This document shows, piece by piece, positions 1 to 9,172 of a stretch of 64,000 nt of DNA (the first letter of the stretch is position 1; every line of letters begins with the position of its first letter). The notes beneath the pieces were generated by a model. That model did not search any database. It was not told where the DNA came from and worked only from the letters and a program-made list of their open reading frames with translations. Location of the stretch: contig NZ_PDYY01000001.1 of assembly GCF_002743255.1 (NCBI RefSeq), positions 1-64,000 of the forward strand, given 5' to 3'. The translations under genes and the position numbers were made by a program. The DNA is from Sporosarcina sp. P2 (GTDB taxonomy: Bacteria; Bacillota; Bacilli; Bacillales_A; Planococcaceae).

Positions 1-132
1 TTCCCAAGGGCTCAAAAGTCTATTATCACGTTACGAAACTTTGCGTCATCAATCTTAATTGAACCGCCGTATACCGAACGGTACGTACGGTGGTGTGAGA
101 GGTCGGGAGTTAATCACTCCCTCCTACTCGAT
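1..132 (+). mobile_element. Group II intron, 3' end only (domains V-VI), cut by window edge
   Basis: Domain V is readable at about 58-92. CCGTAT pairs with GTACGG, then ACCG pairs with CGGT, closed by a small GAAC-type loop, with the characteristic two-base AC bulge on the 3' arm. Domain VI follows as GGGAGT-taatc-ACTCCC (105-121), ending in CTACTCGAT, after which the exon begins near 133. The DV/DVI arrangement and the GTGGTGTGAGAGG linker are typical of bacterial group II introns that encode an LtrA-like reverse transcriptase/maturase. The maturase ORF must lie to the left of this window and is not seen. The exact 3' splice site is inferred from the YAT ending. Confidence 0.85.
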
Positions 133-172
133 TTATGGAATGCTTTTTGCGATTATCATATTTATGGACTAT

Positions 173-290
173 GCGCTCTATAGAATACGTTGAGCGCTCT
201 ATGCGAAATGTTAAGCGCTCTATGCGACACGCTAACCGCTCTATCGCACGTGTCGACCGCTCTATGCAGACGTTCAACCGCTCATACGCT
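173..290. repeat. 21-bp tandem repeat (five copies plus a partial), open on both strands
   Basis: Copies start at 173, 194, 215, 236 and 257, with a partial copy from 278. The core is SCGCTCTATGCG. Because the unit is 21 bp, both strands stay open: the plus strand would encode heptads of the type RSMxxxx, within a 76-codon frame at 135-365, and the minus strand IERxxxx heptads in the same frame as ytfP just beyond its TAA stop. No ribosome-binding site precedes the plus frame and it overlaps the ytfP 3' end, so I treat this as a repeat rather than a gene. A group II intron ends about 40 bp to its left. Confidence 0.8.
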
Positions 291-1555
291 TATTCCGTTC
301 GACTCAATAATCCAGCATTCATTCCCGCCAGGCGCCCTGTCACCAGGGCGGCGGTAATATTATAGCCGCCCGTATAGCCGTGAATATCTAAAATCTCTCC
401 ACAGAAGAACAATCCGATTTTTTTACGTGATGCCATCGTCTTTGGTTCTACTTCTTTTACTGAAACGCCGCCGCCCGTAACGAATGCCTTCTCAATCGGT
501 TGCGTGCCTGTAATATGTACAGGGAACGTCTTAAGAAGTTTTGCGAGTGTACGTATAGCCTCACGCTTAATATCTATGCCAATTTCGGTTTCCTCGATTT
601 CCGCTTTCTTCAATAAAAATAGCAACCAACGTTCAGGTACGAGACCTTTCAATGAGGTTTTTACTTGTTTCTTAGGTTCGTCTTTTAAAATTTTTGCGAT
701 AGTTTGTGTCAATTGTTCTTCATGTTGATCAGGTAGTGAATCAATTTGCAGCAAGACAGGCTGTTTGCCGTTTTTCATCTGCTCTTTGACCACATATTGG
801 CTGCAGCGTAAAATCGCTGGTCCACTTAATCCGAAATGGGTGAAGAGCATGTCCATCTGATGGGTAACAAGCGTTTTCCCTTTTTTATTCAATACAGACA
901 CTTTGACGTCACGTAACGCCAGACCTTGTAAATCTTTCGAGACAATAAATGGTTCGCGCGACAGTAACGGAACTTCTGTTGGATACAATGTCGTTACGGT
1001 ATGGCCCGCCCGTTCAGCCCAAGGGTATCCGTCACCCGTGCTGCCTGTTTGTGGAACGGCTTTGCCTCCGACTGCAACGACTACTGCATGAGCACGTACT
1101 TCTTCACCGTCTTCTAACCGAACACCGAGAACCTTTTCATCATCCATTAATAATTTCTGTACTCGGCTTTCCAATCGTATGTCCACACCTAGTTCATCCA
1201 TCTGGTTTAATAGGGCGTTGATGACATCTTTAGACTTATTTGAAACGGGAAACATCCGTCCGTGATCTTCTTCTTTTAACGGAACGCCAAGGCCTTCGAA
1301 GTAGTGGATGATATCCTGGTTGTTGAAGACAGAGAACGGTCCATATAAAAACTTTCCGTTTCCCGGAATATGTTTAATGATTTCTTCTTGTGACAGTCGA
1401 TTTGTGACGTTACAGCGACCACCGCCTGAAATGGCTAGTTTATTGCCGAGTTTACGTCCTTTTTCAATCAATAAAACCCGCTTTTTTTGTTCGGCTGCTG
1501 CAATGGAGGCCATTAACCCTGAAGGTCCGCCACCAATTACGATTACATCATACAT
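290..1555 (-). CDS. ytfP: NAD(P)/FAD-dependent oxidoreductase, HI0933/YtfP family
   Basis: A flavoprotein of the HI0933/BaiN family whose physiological substrate is not established. The N-terminal dinucleotide-binding loop GGGPSG lies at residues 8-13, the family motif GGGRCNVTN at 44-52, and a C-terminal FAD-contact segment [19 protein letters not shown] near 390-408. Length 421 aa matches the family (about 420). It is transcribed divergently from ytgP, as expected for this neighbourhood. Its 3' end runs directly into the 21-bp tandem repeat and no clear terminator is visible. Confidence 0.93.
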   Translation of the reverse strand: MYDVIVIGGGPSGLMASIAAAEQKKRVLLIEKGRKLGNKLAISGGGRCNVTNRLSQEEIIKHIPGNGKFLYGPFSVFNNQDIIHYFEGLGVPLKEEDHGRMFPVSNKSKDVINALLNQMDELGVDIRLESRVQKLLMDDEKVLGVRLEDGEEVRAHAVVVAVGGKAVPQTGSTGDGYPWAERAGHTVTTLYPTEVPLLSREPFIVSKDLQGLALRDVKVSVLNKKGKTLVTHQMDMLFTHFGLSGPAILRCSQYVVKEQMKNGKQPVLLQIDSLPDQHEEQLTQTIAKILKDEPKKQVKTSLKGLVPERWLLFLLKKAEIEETEIGIDIKREAIRTLAKLLKTFPVHITGTQPIEKAFVTGGGVSVKEVEPKTMASRKKIGLFFCGEILDIHGYTGGYNITAALVTGRLAGMNAGLLSRTE

Positions 1556-1706
1556 TGTAGAACCACTCTTTCATTTCATTTTGTCTTTCATTATACACCA
1601 TATGGGCATCGTTGCTTTTTGATTTGGACTTGAGATAAAGATTGTGCAAAAGCGTGTCGAGGGGTAAACTATACAAGAATCTCTTTAGGAATGGAAGGAA
1701 TCAATT

Positions 1707-3323
1707 ATGGCATCAAATTTATTGAAAGGCACGGCCATTTTAACGATTGGCTTATTTTTATCGAAGGCACTCGGCTTACTCTATGTAATTCCGTTTTATG
1801 CAATCGTTGGAGAAAAGAGTGTCGGTCTCTATCAATATGCATACATACCTTACAATCTAGCACTGGCGGTCGCGGTATCCGGGGCTCCGCTCGCCATTTC
1901 AAAGTTTGTCTCTAAATACAATGCGTTAGGCGATTATGCGACCGGACGGAAATTAATGAAATCGGGCATGCTCGTCATGTCTTTAACGGGCCTGCTGTCA
2001 TTTCTTGCGTTGTTCTTCCTAGCGAATCCGATTGCGGAACTCGTCATCAAAGATGAAGAACAGATTTTCACGGTTCAAGATATTGCAACTGTCATTCGTT
2101 GGGTCAGCTTTGCTTTGCTGGCAGTACCGTTACTTAGTATCGCCCGTGGATTTTTGCAAGGTTATCAAAAGTTCGAACCGACTTCTGTTTCCCAATTAAT
2201 TGAACAGATTGTACGCATCATTGTTGTGCTTGTCGGAGCTTTTGTGGTCGTCAATGTACTGGATCTATCGCCGAAAATCGCTGTCCAGTTTGCCGTGTTT
2301 GCTGCGTTTATTGGAGCACTCGCCGGGTTATGGAGTCTTTACTATTACTGGAGAAAATATCAGGATGAATTTAATTATTTGTTATCGAATAGTCCGCCAG
2401 CGAGTTCGGTGTCGTTGAAACAAATTTATACGGAAGTCCTCGCGTACGTATTACCATTTGTATTGGTCGGAACGATTAATCCAATTTATCAATTCGTCGA
2501 CATGATCACTTTCAACGGCGCTATGAAATCAATCGGCCTTTCAAGTGTATCTGATTTATATTTAACAAAGCTGAATTTTTTAACACATAAGATCGTGATG
2601 ATTCCCGTGATGGTCGCAACTGGATTTTCTATGGCGCTCATCTCCATTATCACAAAGGATTATACGTCTAACAATCAAAAGGGCGTCACACGATCACTCG
2701 ATCAAACGTATCAGATCATGCTGTTCTTGACGATTCCAATGGTGATTGGGTTAATTGTTTTAAACAGTGAAGTCTATCAATTCTTATATGAGTACGATGT
2801 AGCGGGAGCGAGTGTCTTGGCTTCCTACGCACCGGTAGCGATTCTATTTGCGATGTTCACCGTAACGGCTGCCATCTTGCAAGGAATTGATCATCATAAA
2901 TGGATTGTCTTCACTTCATTGCTCGGATTGCTAGTGAAAATGCTCATCAACATTCCGCTGATTAAATTGTTTGAAGTGAACGGCGCAATTATCGCCACCG
3001 CCATTGGCTACTCGGTAGCAGTGTGTATCAATTTGTACGTCATTAAAAAAGCCTTGAATTATAAATCTGAAATGGTCATCAGACGCTTGTTTTTAATATT
3101 GGCTTTCAATGCAGTAATGTTTGCTGGTGTTTGGCTGACGAATAAAGGCTTGAATATGGCGCATATTCCAGTGGGACGTTGGCAAGCTTTGTTGTATGTC
3201 ATGATAGGATCAGGTGTTGGAATGGTGATTTATGGATTCTTGGCTATCAAATCAGGACTAGCACAACAATTATTTGGAGATCGTCTAACACGTATGATGA
3301 GACGCTTTGGACTTGGAGGATAA
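1707..3323 (+). CDS. ytgP: MurJ/YtgP-type lipid II flippase (MATE-like, polysaccharide export family)
   Basis: A 538-aa polytopic membrane protein of the MVF/MviN branch, homologous to B. subtilis YtgP (MurJ), which flips lipid II across the membrane for peptidoglycan synthesis. The sequence shows some 12-14 hydrophobic segments spread over the whole length, starting with LLKGTAILTIGLFLSKALG at residues 4-22. An AAGGAA Shine-Dalgarno stands before the ATG. The pseudouridine synthase gene follows after four bases, so the two form one operon. The flippase role is transferred from the family. Confidence 0.92.
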   Translation: MASNLLKGTAILTIGLFLSKALGLLYVIPFYAIVGEKSVGLYQYAYIPYNLALAVAVSGAPLAISKFVSKYNALGDYATGRKLMKSGMLVMSLTGLLSFLALFFLANPIAELVIKDEEQIFTVQDIATVIRWVSFALLAVPLLSIARGFLQGYQKFEPTSVSQLIEQIVRIIVVLVGAFVVVNVLDLSPKIAVQFAVFAAFIGALAGLWSLYYYWRKYQDEFNYLLSNSPPASSVSLKQIYTEVLAYVLPFVLVGTINPIYQFVDMITFNGAMKSIGLSSVSDLYLTKLNFLTHKIVMIPVMVATGFSMALISIITKDYTSNNQKGVTRSLDQTYQIMLFLTIPMVIGLIVLNSEVYQFLYEYDVAGASVLASYAPVAILFAMFTVTAAILQGIDHHKWIVFTSLLGLLVKMLINIPLIKLFEVNGAIIATAIGYSVAVCINLYVIKKALNYKSEMVIRRLFLILAFNAVMFAGVWLTNKGLNMAHIPVGRWQALLYVMIGSGVGMVIYGFLAIKSGLAQQLFGDRLTRMMRRFGLGG

Positions 3324-3327
3324 TTAA

Positions 3328-4059
3328 ATGAGACTGGATAAATTATTATCAAATACAGGCTATGGTTCACGTAAAGAAGTTCGACAACTCTTGAAAAAAG
3401 GAATGATTCGGGTCAATGGGGCAGTGATGAAAGATCCTGCCCAGCACGTGGATCCAGATTCAGACGCGATTTCATTGCTAGGTGAAGAAGTCGTCTATAG
3501 AGAATTCATCTACTTGATGATGCATAAACCGCCCGGCGTCTTATCTGCGACGGAAGACAACCGTGATCAAACAGTCGTTGATTTGCTTGCAAGCGAAGAT
3601 CGGCATTTCGAACCGTTTCCGGTAGGTCGCTTGGATAAAGACACAGAAGGATTATTGTTACTGACAAATGATGGGAAACTGGCGCATAATTTATTGTCAC
3701 CGAAGAAAGAAGTGCCAAAAACGTATTATGCGAGAGTGGCTGGAATAGTAACAGAAGAAGATGCAGAAGCTTTTGCGCGCGGGGTGATTTTAGATGATGC
3801 CTATGAAACGAAGCCTGGCATTCTACACATATTGCATTCTGCTGAAGAGTCGGAGATTGAACTGACGATTACAGAAGGTAAGTTTCATCAAGTGAAGCGG
3901 ATGTTTGAAGCGGTAGGGAAAAAAGTGGTGTATTTGAAGCGGTTAACGATGGGACCGCTTGAATTGGATCCAGAATTGGAACTAGGTGAATACCGTGAGT
4001 TAACAGAAGCGGAATTGCTACAACTAAAAGAAGTAGATCGTTCCAGGCAAAAAGGCTGA
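3328..4059 (+). CDS. ytzG: 16S rRNA pseudouridine synthase, RsuA family
   Basis: An S4 RNA-binding domain (about residues 1-55) is followed by a pseudouridine synthase domain with the catalytic motif GRLDKDTEG at 100-108, the nucleophilic Asp being residue 103. At 243 aa it has the size of RsuA-type enzymes that modify U516 of 16S rRNA. The specific target is inferred. It is the last gene of the ytgP operon. Its TGA stop lies within the stem of the terminator. Confidence 0.9.
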   Translation: MRLDKLLSNTGYGSRKEVRQLLKKGMIRVNGAVMKDPAQHVDPDSDAISLLGEEVVYREFIYLMMHKPPGVLSATEDNRDQTVVDLLASEDRHFEPFPVGRLDKDTEGLLLLTNDGKLAHNLLSPKKEVPKTYYARVAGIVTEEDAEAFARGVILDDAYETKPGILHILHSAEESEIELTITEGKFHQVKRMFEAVGKKVVYLKRLTMGPLELDPELELGEYRELTEAELLQLKEVDRSRQKG

Positions 4060-4081
4060 TGCAAAAGCATCAGCCTTTTTG
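4051..4081 (+). terminator. Rho-independent terminator after ytzG
   Basis: AAAGGCTGATGC and GCATCAGCCTTT form a perfect 12-bp stem over an AAAA loop, followed by a T-run. Confidence 0.93.
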
Positions 4082-4110
4082 CGTTGTAAATTTGTATATA
4101 GGAGGCTACA

Positions 4111-4332
4111 TCAGGAAGATAATTTCACTTTCTTGGACGTCGTCGTCCATTCGCCGCGGACTGAGCTCTTAATCAATTCATTGTACTCCAGAACATTTAA
4201 GTCACGTTGTGCAGTGCGGGGTGAAATATTGAATTCCTCCGCCACGGCCTCCGTTGTTACTTTTCCGTTATCCCGAATGAACAGATAGACATCTTTGATA
4301 CGAATTAACATGCGATCGGTAGCTGGGTTCAT
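4111..4332 (-). CDS. ytzE: DeoR-type helix-turn-helix protein (YtzE-like)
   Basis: A 73-aa protein that is essentially one DeoR-family winged helix domain: residues 25-57 (KVTTEAVAEEFNISPRTAQR onward) form the recognition helix-turn-helix. No effector-binding domain is present, which matches the short YtzE protein of B. subtilis rather than a truncated regulator. It converges with the pseudouridine synthase gene. On its own strand a good Shine-Dalgarno (AAGGAGTGG) precedes the ATG. Its targets are unknown. Confidence 0.82.
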   Translation of the reverse strand: MNPATDRMLIRIKDVYLFIRDNGKVTTEAVAEEFNISPRTAQRDLNVLEYNELIKSSVRGEWTTTSKKVKLSS

Positions 4333-4709
4333 TTAAGAAACCACTCCTTCATCTTCATATTTTCACGCCAACATTTCAAAGGAAGATTGTTGGGGTATTC
4401 TTTGATATTACCTTTCCTGATTCGCTCCTTTTATCTACGCTATGCCAGAATAATAAGTGAATGATTCTGACAATAGTAGTATAACGTATTTTATATAAAA
4501 GCGCACATGTTTTCGCTTATACTTTTGAATAAATTAGAATAAATAGTTTACTAGTTACCGAGTTAGCTGTTCTTAAGAGATGAATAGAAAAAATGGCTCT
4601 CACTCTAATAAGGTCTAATTGATTTTATGTCATAAACATGTGAAAATAGAAAAAGAGGAAACTGGCGGTAATTTGGCTTGAGGTTTCATATAGGAAGGGT
4701 GGCGGTTGT
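4333..4709. other. 377-bp intergenic region, AT-rich, no gene recognised
   Basis: This lies between the divergent ytzE and dat genes and must carry both promoters. It is AT-rich. I see no conserved RNA motif, repeat copy or coding stretch. Confidence 0.6.
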
Positions 4710-5594
4710 GTGATCTATTTCAAAGATGGGGAATACCTAACAGAAGATAAAATGAACGTCTCGGTGAATGACCGTGGGTATGTTTTTGGCGATGGCGTCT
4801 ATGAAGTAATTAAAGTATATGATGGCGCATTGTACACAGCGAAAGAGCATTTGGAGAGATTACTTGAGAGTGCAGAAAAAATTCGTGTGAGCCTGTCGTA
4901 TACTATCGATGAGCTACTCGAAATCGTACAAAGGCTACAGTCGGATAATCAAATATCTGTCGGACATATTTATATACAAGTCACTCGCGGTGTGGCGCCA
5001 CGTGCGCATCATTTCCCGGAAGACAGTGTCCCTGTCATGATTGGCTATGCCGTAGAAAATGCACGTCCTATGCAATTTCTTCAACAAGGCGCTGCGATGA
5101 AGTCTGTTGAAGATATGCGTTGGCTTCGTTGTGATATTAAGAGTTTGAATCTCCTCGGCAATGTCATGGCGAAACAAGAGGCGTTTGATCATGGATGTCA
5201 AGAAGCGTTGTTCGTACGGGACGGGTTGGTACGTGAAGGCTCTTCTTCCAATGCGTTTGGTATTAAGGACGGTATCCTGTATACACATCCTGCTAACCAT
5301 TTCATACTTAACGGAATTACTCGTCGTGTCGTGTTGCAAATAGCAGAGAAGTTAGCGATTCCAGTTAAAGAAGAAGAATTCACATTGCCACAAGCGTTAG
5401 AAATGGATGAATTTTTCTATACGTCTACGAATGCCGAAATCACACCGGTTATCACTATAGATCAGCAACCTATAGGACAAGGAGTTCCGGGGCCGTTGAC
5501 GAGAAAGTTACAAGAAGCATTTGAGGGACAAATTCCGAAGTTAGTGGCGGCTGGTCATCATAAGGAAAGAGAATCAAATGGCCCAGCTAATTAA
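4710..5594 (+). CDS. dat: D-alanine (D-amino acid) aminotransferase
   Basis: A PLP fold-type IV transaminase that interconverts D-alanine and D-glutamate for cell-wall synthesis. The family motif DRGYVFGDGVYEV is at 21-33 and the Schiff-base Lys is residue 144 in CDIKSLNLLGN. GTSSNAF-type cofactor-binding residues appear as EGSSSNAF. The start is GTG behind GGAAGGGTGGCGG. At 294 aa it is slightly longer than typical Dat proteins (about 282) through a C-terminal tail. The stop overlaps the next start by 17 bp, which indicates translational coupling. Confidence 0.93.
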   Translation: MIYFKDGEYLTEDKMNVSVNDRGYVFGDGVYEVIKVYDGALYTAKEHLERLLESAEKIRVSLSYTIDELLEIVQRLQSDNQISVGHIYIQVTRGVAPRAHHFPEDSVPVMIGYAVENARPMQFLQQGAAMKSVEDMRWLRCDIKSLNLLGNVMAKQEAFDHGCQEALFVRDGLVREGSSSNAFGIKDGILYTHPANHFILNGITRRVVLQIAEKLAIPVKEEEFTLPQALEMDEFFYTSTNAEITPVITIDQQPIGQGVPGPLTRKLQEAFEGQIPKLVAAGHHKERESNGPAN

Positions 5595-6549
5595 ACTTGC
5601 GGATTATATTTCGCGGTACGAGAATGATCTAACCCGTTATCCGACACAATTCATCCGTCTGAAGCGCTACCAATGGAAACGTATTAAAAAACAATGGGAG
5701 CACGGTGTGGATATATATGCGGAGCAAGCGGCTACTTTTTCTAAGGATGTGGAAGTGCCTTCGAAATGGTATACGGTATTATTCAAAAAATGGCGTAAAC
5801 AACCAGATGTGGAATTGACACAAGCGCCCGCTATTTCTGAACAAGCGGTAGAAGATCAAGAGAATGATTGGGATTTTCAAGCTTCTATTTCAAGTCAACC
5901 TTCGAATGTTGAACAGTTAAAAAAGGCTTATCGTGATCAATTGTTTCAATTCCAATTAAAGTGGGCTAGTTCTACATTGTATGACCGATCCCGTGTAGAT
6001 CCAAAGTATTTCTCTGATCCATTGTTGAAGCAACTGACACTGCGTTTACCTGATAGCTTCTTGTTGCTTTATTATCCAATCGTCAAAGTCAATAAGGCAC
6101 CTGTCGAGTTGGACATCATCTTATTAGCTCCTACTACATGCTATTGCATCACAGTGCTAGAAGATGAAAGAATGGCTGCGTACATAGGTAGTGGCGAAAG
6201 GTTTTGGCTGAAGAAGTTCGGTGAAGAACAAGCGAAGGTGCTGAATCCAACGATAGCGCTTAGTAGAATGGAGAAAGTAGTTTCATCATTTTTCAGAGCA
6301 GCGAAAGTGGAAATCCCGATCAAGAAGCTGATTGTATCGAGAAATGGCTATATTGACTATCCTGGTACTCCGTTTGAGGTTACAACCATTGATCGCAAAA
6401 CATATGACCAATGGCTGACAAAGTTATGCAGTAATCCAAGTCCCATGAAACATACGCAATTTAAAGCCGCACAAGCAATATTGGATCATGCACAAACTAC
6501 AGCGATGAGTCGGTTGTTTGATGCAGAAGAAATCATAGAAGAGCAATAG
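5578..6549 (+). CDS. NERD-like nuclease-related domain protein, divergent
   Basis: A 323-aa protein coupled to dat by a 17-bp overlap. The centre (about residues 170-290) looks like a degenerate NERD fold: ELDIILLAPTTCYCITVLE resembles the E-D-(h)...(h)hE core strand, followed by the w...npl.Q-like segment and a late LIVSRNGYIDYPG strand. The usual catalytic Lys after the Glu is not evident, so it may be inactive. The N-terminal 100 residues are charged and of no recognised family. Family assignment is a pattern-based inference. Confidence 0.55.
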   Translation: MAQLIKLADYISRYENDLTRYPTQFIRLKRYQWKRIKKQWEHGVDIYAEQAATFSKDVEVPSKWYTVLFKKWRKQPDVELTQAPAISEQAVEDQENDWDFQASISSQPSNVEQLKKAYRDQLFQFQLKWASSTLYDRSRVDPKYFSDPLLKQLTLRLPDSFLLLYYPIVKVNKAPVELDIILLAPTTCYCITVLEDERMAAYIGSGERFWLKKFGEEQAKVLNPTIALSRMEKVVSSFFRAAKVEIPIKKLIVSRNGYIDYPGTPFEVTTIDRKTYDQWLTKLCSNPSPMKHTQFKAAQAILDHAQTTAMSRLFDAEEIIEEQ

Positions 6550-6585
6550 AAAAGAATTTACTGAAAAAGAGAGAGTGTACTGATT

Positions 6586-7236
6586 ATGCGTTTACGAAAT
6601 AAGCCTTGGGCTAAAGATTTCATGGCGGAGCATCCGGATGTATTGATTTTGGATCCGGAAGGCAAAAAGAAACGTTGGACTGAAGAATTCGGGAACGATG
6701 CGCCAATCCATATTGAAGTGGGTACAGGTAAAGGTCAATTTATCATTGGAATGGCATTAGCTAATCCGGAGATTAACTATATTGGCATCGAACATTTCGA
6801 TAATGTCATTGTATCCGCCTTAGAGAAAGCGATTGAAGCGGAAAAACCTTCGAATCTACGTTTGATGCGTGTTAATGGAGAAGAGTTGGAATCCATTTTC
6901 GCGGATTCGGAAATTCATCGTGTCTATTTAAACTTTTCTGATCCATGGCCAAAAGATCGCCACGAAAAGCGTCGATTGACACATCCGAACTTTTTAGCGA
7001 AATATGAAGGTGTTTTGAAGACAAATGGAGAAATTCACTTTAAGACAGATAATCGTTCGCTGTTTGAATATTCTCTCGTTTCCATGACGAATTATGGGAT
7101 GAAATTACTATCCGTTTCACTCGATTTACATGCAAACATGCCTGAAGACAATGTGTTAACCGAGTACGAAGAAAAGTTTTCAAGTAAAGGTCAGCCGATT
7201 TATCGTCTGGAAGCACAATATCAAAGCGAATTCTGA
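6586..7236 (+). CDS. trmB: tRNA (guanine-N7-)-methyltransferase
   Basis: A class I SAM-dependent methyltransferase that modifies G46 in tRNA variable loops. The SAM-binding loop IEVGTGKG is at 43-50 and the TrmB signature [15 protein letters not shown] at about 114-128. Length 216 aa is typical. A GAGAGTG Shine-Dalgarno precedes the ATG. It follows the NERD-like gene by 36 bp in the same direction and is followed by a long inverted repeat. Confidence 0.96.
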   Translation: MRLRNKPWAKDFMAEHPDVLILDPEGKKKRWTEEFGNDAPIHIEVGTGKGQFIIGMALANPEINYIGIEHFDNVIVSALEKAIEAEKPSNLRLMRVNGEELESIFADSEIHRVYLNFSDPWPKDRHEKRRLTHPNFLAKYEGVLKTNGEIHFKTDNRSLFEYSLVSMTNYGMKLLSVSLDLHANMPEDNVLTEYEEKFSSKGQPIYRLEAQYQSEF

Positions 7237-7254
7237 TCGATAAGAGATTAAAAG

Positions 7255-7323
7255 CTGTTGGACATTGTACTTTTCTGCTGGAGCTCTAGGGCTCATTGGA
7301 AAAGTACAATGTCCATACAACAG
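7255..7323. repeat. Long interrupted hairpin between trmB and ytnP
   Basis: GGACATTGTACTTTTC (7260-7275) and GAAAAGTACAATGTCC (7299-7314) are perfect 16-bp inverted repeats, extended by CTGTT/AACAG outside a small bulge. The 23-base loop itself contains GAGC/GCTC. There is no T-run, so it is not a standard intrinsic terminator. It could be an mRNA-processing or stabilising hairpin, or a palindromic repeat of the genome. Confidence 0.75.
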
Positions 7324-7352
7324 TTACTAAAGGAATGTAGGGAGGAATTATT

Positions 7353-8198
7353 TTGGATCAACTAACTTTTCATGATATGAAACTAACGTGGTTAGACGGA
7401 GGCGTAAACTTTTTAGACGGAGGTGCGATGTTCGGTGTCGTTCCGAAGGCTCTATGGTCAAGGCGCTATGAAACAGATGAAAACAATTTAATTGAACTAC
7501 GAACAGACCCCATCCTCATTCAATATCAAAATAAAAATTATTTAATTGATTCCGGTATCGGAAAAGGTAAGTTGGACGACAAGCAAAAGCGTAACTTGGG
7601 TGTCCGTGCCGAAACGCGTGTAGAGGAAAGTTTAGAAGAGCTTGGCATGACGCCTGATGATATTGATGTTGTGTTAATGTCCCATCTTCATAATGATCAC
7701 GCGGCAGGTTTGACACAGTGGGATGATGATCAGCTGGTGTCTGTATTTAAAAATGCCAAGATCTATACTTCACAAGTTGAGTGGGATGAAATGAGAGAAC
7801 CGAATATTCGCTCACGCAATACGTATTGGAAAGAAAACTGGGAGCCAATTCAAAGTCAAGTTGAGACGTTTGAAGAGGAGATTGAAGTAGCACCAGGTAT
7901 TAAGATGATTCATACGGGCGGTCATAGTGACGGCCATTGTGTAATTAAGCTAGAGCAAGGCGGCGAGACGTTAATTCATATGGCGGATATTATGCCGACG
8001 CATGCACATACGAATCCTTTGTGGGTACTTGCGTATGATGACTATCCAATGGACTCGATTTTTGCAAAAGAGCGCTTAATGAAGGAAGCGCTTCCAAATG
8101 AGTATGGGTTTATTTTCTATCATGATGCGGTGTATCGCATGGCGAAGTTTAGTGAAGATGGGAAGACTATTGTAGATAGCTTGCCTCGTACTCGGTGA
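7353..8198 (+). CDS. ytnP: MBL-fold metallohydrolase, YtnP-type lactonase
   Basis: A metallo-beta-lactamase-fold hydrolase with the metal-binding motif [10 protein letters not shown] (His111, His113, Asp115, His116), a further His in HTGGHSDGH and Asp/His in [11 protein letters not shown]. At 281 aa it equals B. subtilis YtnP, which is reported to hydrolyse lactone signalling molecules. Activity here is inferred. Start is TTG with GGAGG seven bases upstream. It is a stand-alone gene between the long hairpin and a MITE-like repeat. Confidence 0.9.
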   Translation: MDQLTFHDMKLTWLDGGVNFLDGGAMFGVVPKALWSRRYETDENNLIELRTDPILIQYQNKNYLIDSGIGKGKLDDKQKRNLGVRAETRVEESLEELGMTPDDIDVVLMSHLHNDHAAGLTQWDDDQLVSVFKNAKIYTSQVEWDEMREPNIRSRNTYWKENWEPIQSQVETFEEEIEVAPGIKMIHTGGHSDGHCVIKLEQGGETLIHMADIMPTHAHTNPLWVLAYDDYPMDSIFAKERLMKEALPNEYGFIFYHDAVYRMAKFSEDGKTIVDSLPRTR

Positions 8199-8261
8199 GA
8201 ATCTGACGTTTGGGTTTAAGTACGAGGTAAAGTTCAAGTTATTGGTGAGCTAGAGGGCGCC

Positions 8262-8386
8262 GTTGATCTACGTTCCAGGCGGACGCTTTCCGCGGGCACG
8301 GCTTCAATCTCCTCGTCACTGCGTTCCTGCGGGGCTTTCAGCTCGTGCTGTTCCCGCAGGAGTCGCCGCCTGTAACGAAGATCAAC
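8262..8386. repeat. MITE-like intergenic repeat, copy A (125 bp, imperfect terminal inverted repeats)
   Basis: The ends GTTGATC-ta-CGTT-c-CAGGCGG and CCGCCTG-t-AACG-aa-GATCAAC are near-perfect inverted repeats. The interior is GC-rich, with motifs such as CTTTCCGCGGGCACGGCTTC and TTCCCGCAGGAGTCG. A shorter copy in opposite orientation lies at 44202-44289, and remnants at 23525-23556 and about 63185-63290. This GC-rich family recurs between genes of many Bacillales. No transposase is encoded. Confidence 0.85.
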
Positions 8387-8440
8387 TAGTATTGTTTTCT
8401 TTCTTTAGAACGCTGATTTTATAGTAGTGATTAGAGATAA

Positions 8441-8477
8441 AAGGCAAACCCTAAAATTCGTAGGGTTTGCCTTTTTG
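8441..8477 (+). terminator. Strong intrinsic terminator downstream of ytnP
   Basis: GGCAAACCCTA and TAGGGTTTGCC form an 11-bp perfect stem with loop AAATTCG and a T5 tail. It lies beyond the MITE-like element in the 8199-8655 gap, which otherwise holds no gene I can support. Confidence 0.88.
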
Positions 8478-8590
8478 CTTAGGAAAATACTATTTGAATA
8501 AATAGTAATCCAGCCAAATACTACCTGAACTGCTTTTCTCACGAATCTTAGAGAAGCGTTATACGATTCGCACTCAACATGCATCCAAAT

Positions 8591-8632
8591 AAAAAAGGCC
8601 ATCGCAAGAAGTGGAAGCTTCTTGGATAGCCT
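8591..8632 (-). terminator. Intrinsic terminator of the PepSY-like gene
   Basis: Read on the minus strand, GGCTATC-c-AAGAAG pairs with CTTCTT-gc-GATgGCC and is followed by TTTTTT. Confidence 0.8.
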
Positions 8633-8655
8633 CTTCGGTTAAATTAAGAAGTTGA

Positions 8656-8970
8656 TTACTGACGAACTAGCTCAACGACAGTACCTGTTTTCGCATCGGC
8701 TGCGAATTCAAATTGCTCTAGCTTGCCGTCTTTCATGCGAGAAACGCCACCACGGTAAACATCCATAGAAATCACGTGATTTGTGTAAGGTTCTGGTTTC
8801 ATAACAATCCACGAACCGTCGATTGGTCCTTCTTCTTTAAATGCATCTTTTACTTTTTTCAATACGTTATCAGCAGGTACTTCTTCATTGTAACGATTAA
8901 ATGCCTCATTCACTACTACGCCTGCAGCAACACCAGTTAAAATTCCAGCTAAAAAGTCTTTTACTCTCAT
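8656..8970 (-). CDS. Small PepSY-like protein with N-terminal signal/anchor
   Basis: 104 aa beginning MRVKDFLAGILTG at the ATG preceded by GGAGG. A longer open frame to 9096 has no ribosome-binding site. A short hydrophobic segment (FLAGILTGVAAGVVV, 5-19) is followed by a YtxH-like AFNRY linker. The C-terminal half, ending EFAADAKTGTVVELVRQ, resembles a PepSY repeat strand pattern. It probably sits at or outside the membrane. B. subtilis has a similar small PepSY protein at this locus. Function unknown. Confidence 0.75.
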   Translation of the reverse strand: MRVKDFLAGILTGVAAGVVVNEAFNRYNEEVPADNVLKKVKDAFKEEGPIDGSWIVMKPEPYTNHVISMDVYRGGVSRMKDGKLEQFEFAADAKTGTVVELVRQ

Positions 8971-9172
8971 GGCTAATTGCAGCCTCCTTCGCAAATCTTT
9001 TCTTATAGTGTAACATAGTTTAAAAGTACATGGCGATTCAAAAGCGTTTCCAATTTTACTAATCGGCAGAATATGGCACTTTTGTGTAAAGTACATTCTT
9101 AACCTAATTAGTATTCATCTGTTTACTATGTGGATATACTACACATAGACAATAAAAAAGTGAGGGATTTAG

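Noticed and set aside
173..290. CRISPR array interpretation of the 21-bp repeats
   Set aside because: Units are directly tandem with no unique spacers of regular length, and no cas genes are present.
8405..8602. 65-codon minus-strand frame between the MITE-like repeat and the PepSY-like gene
   Set aside because: It spans two terminators, lacks a ribosome-binding site and has no protein-like pattern.
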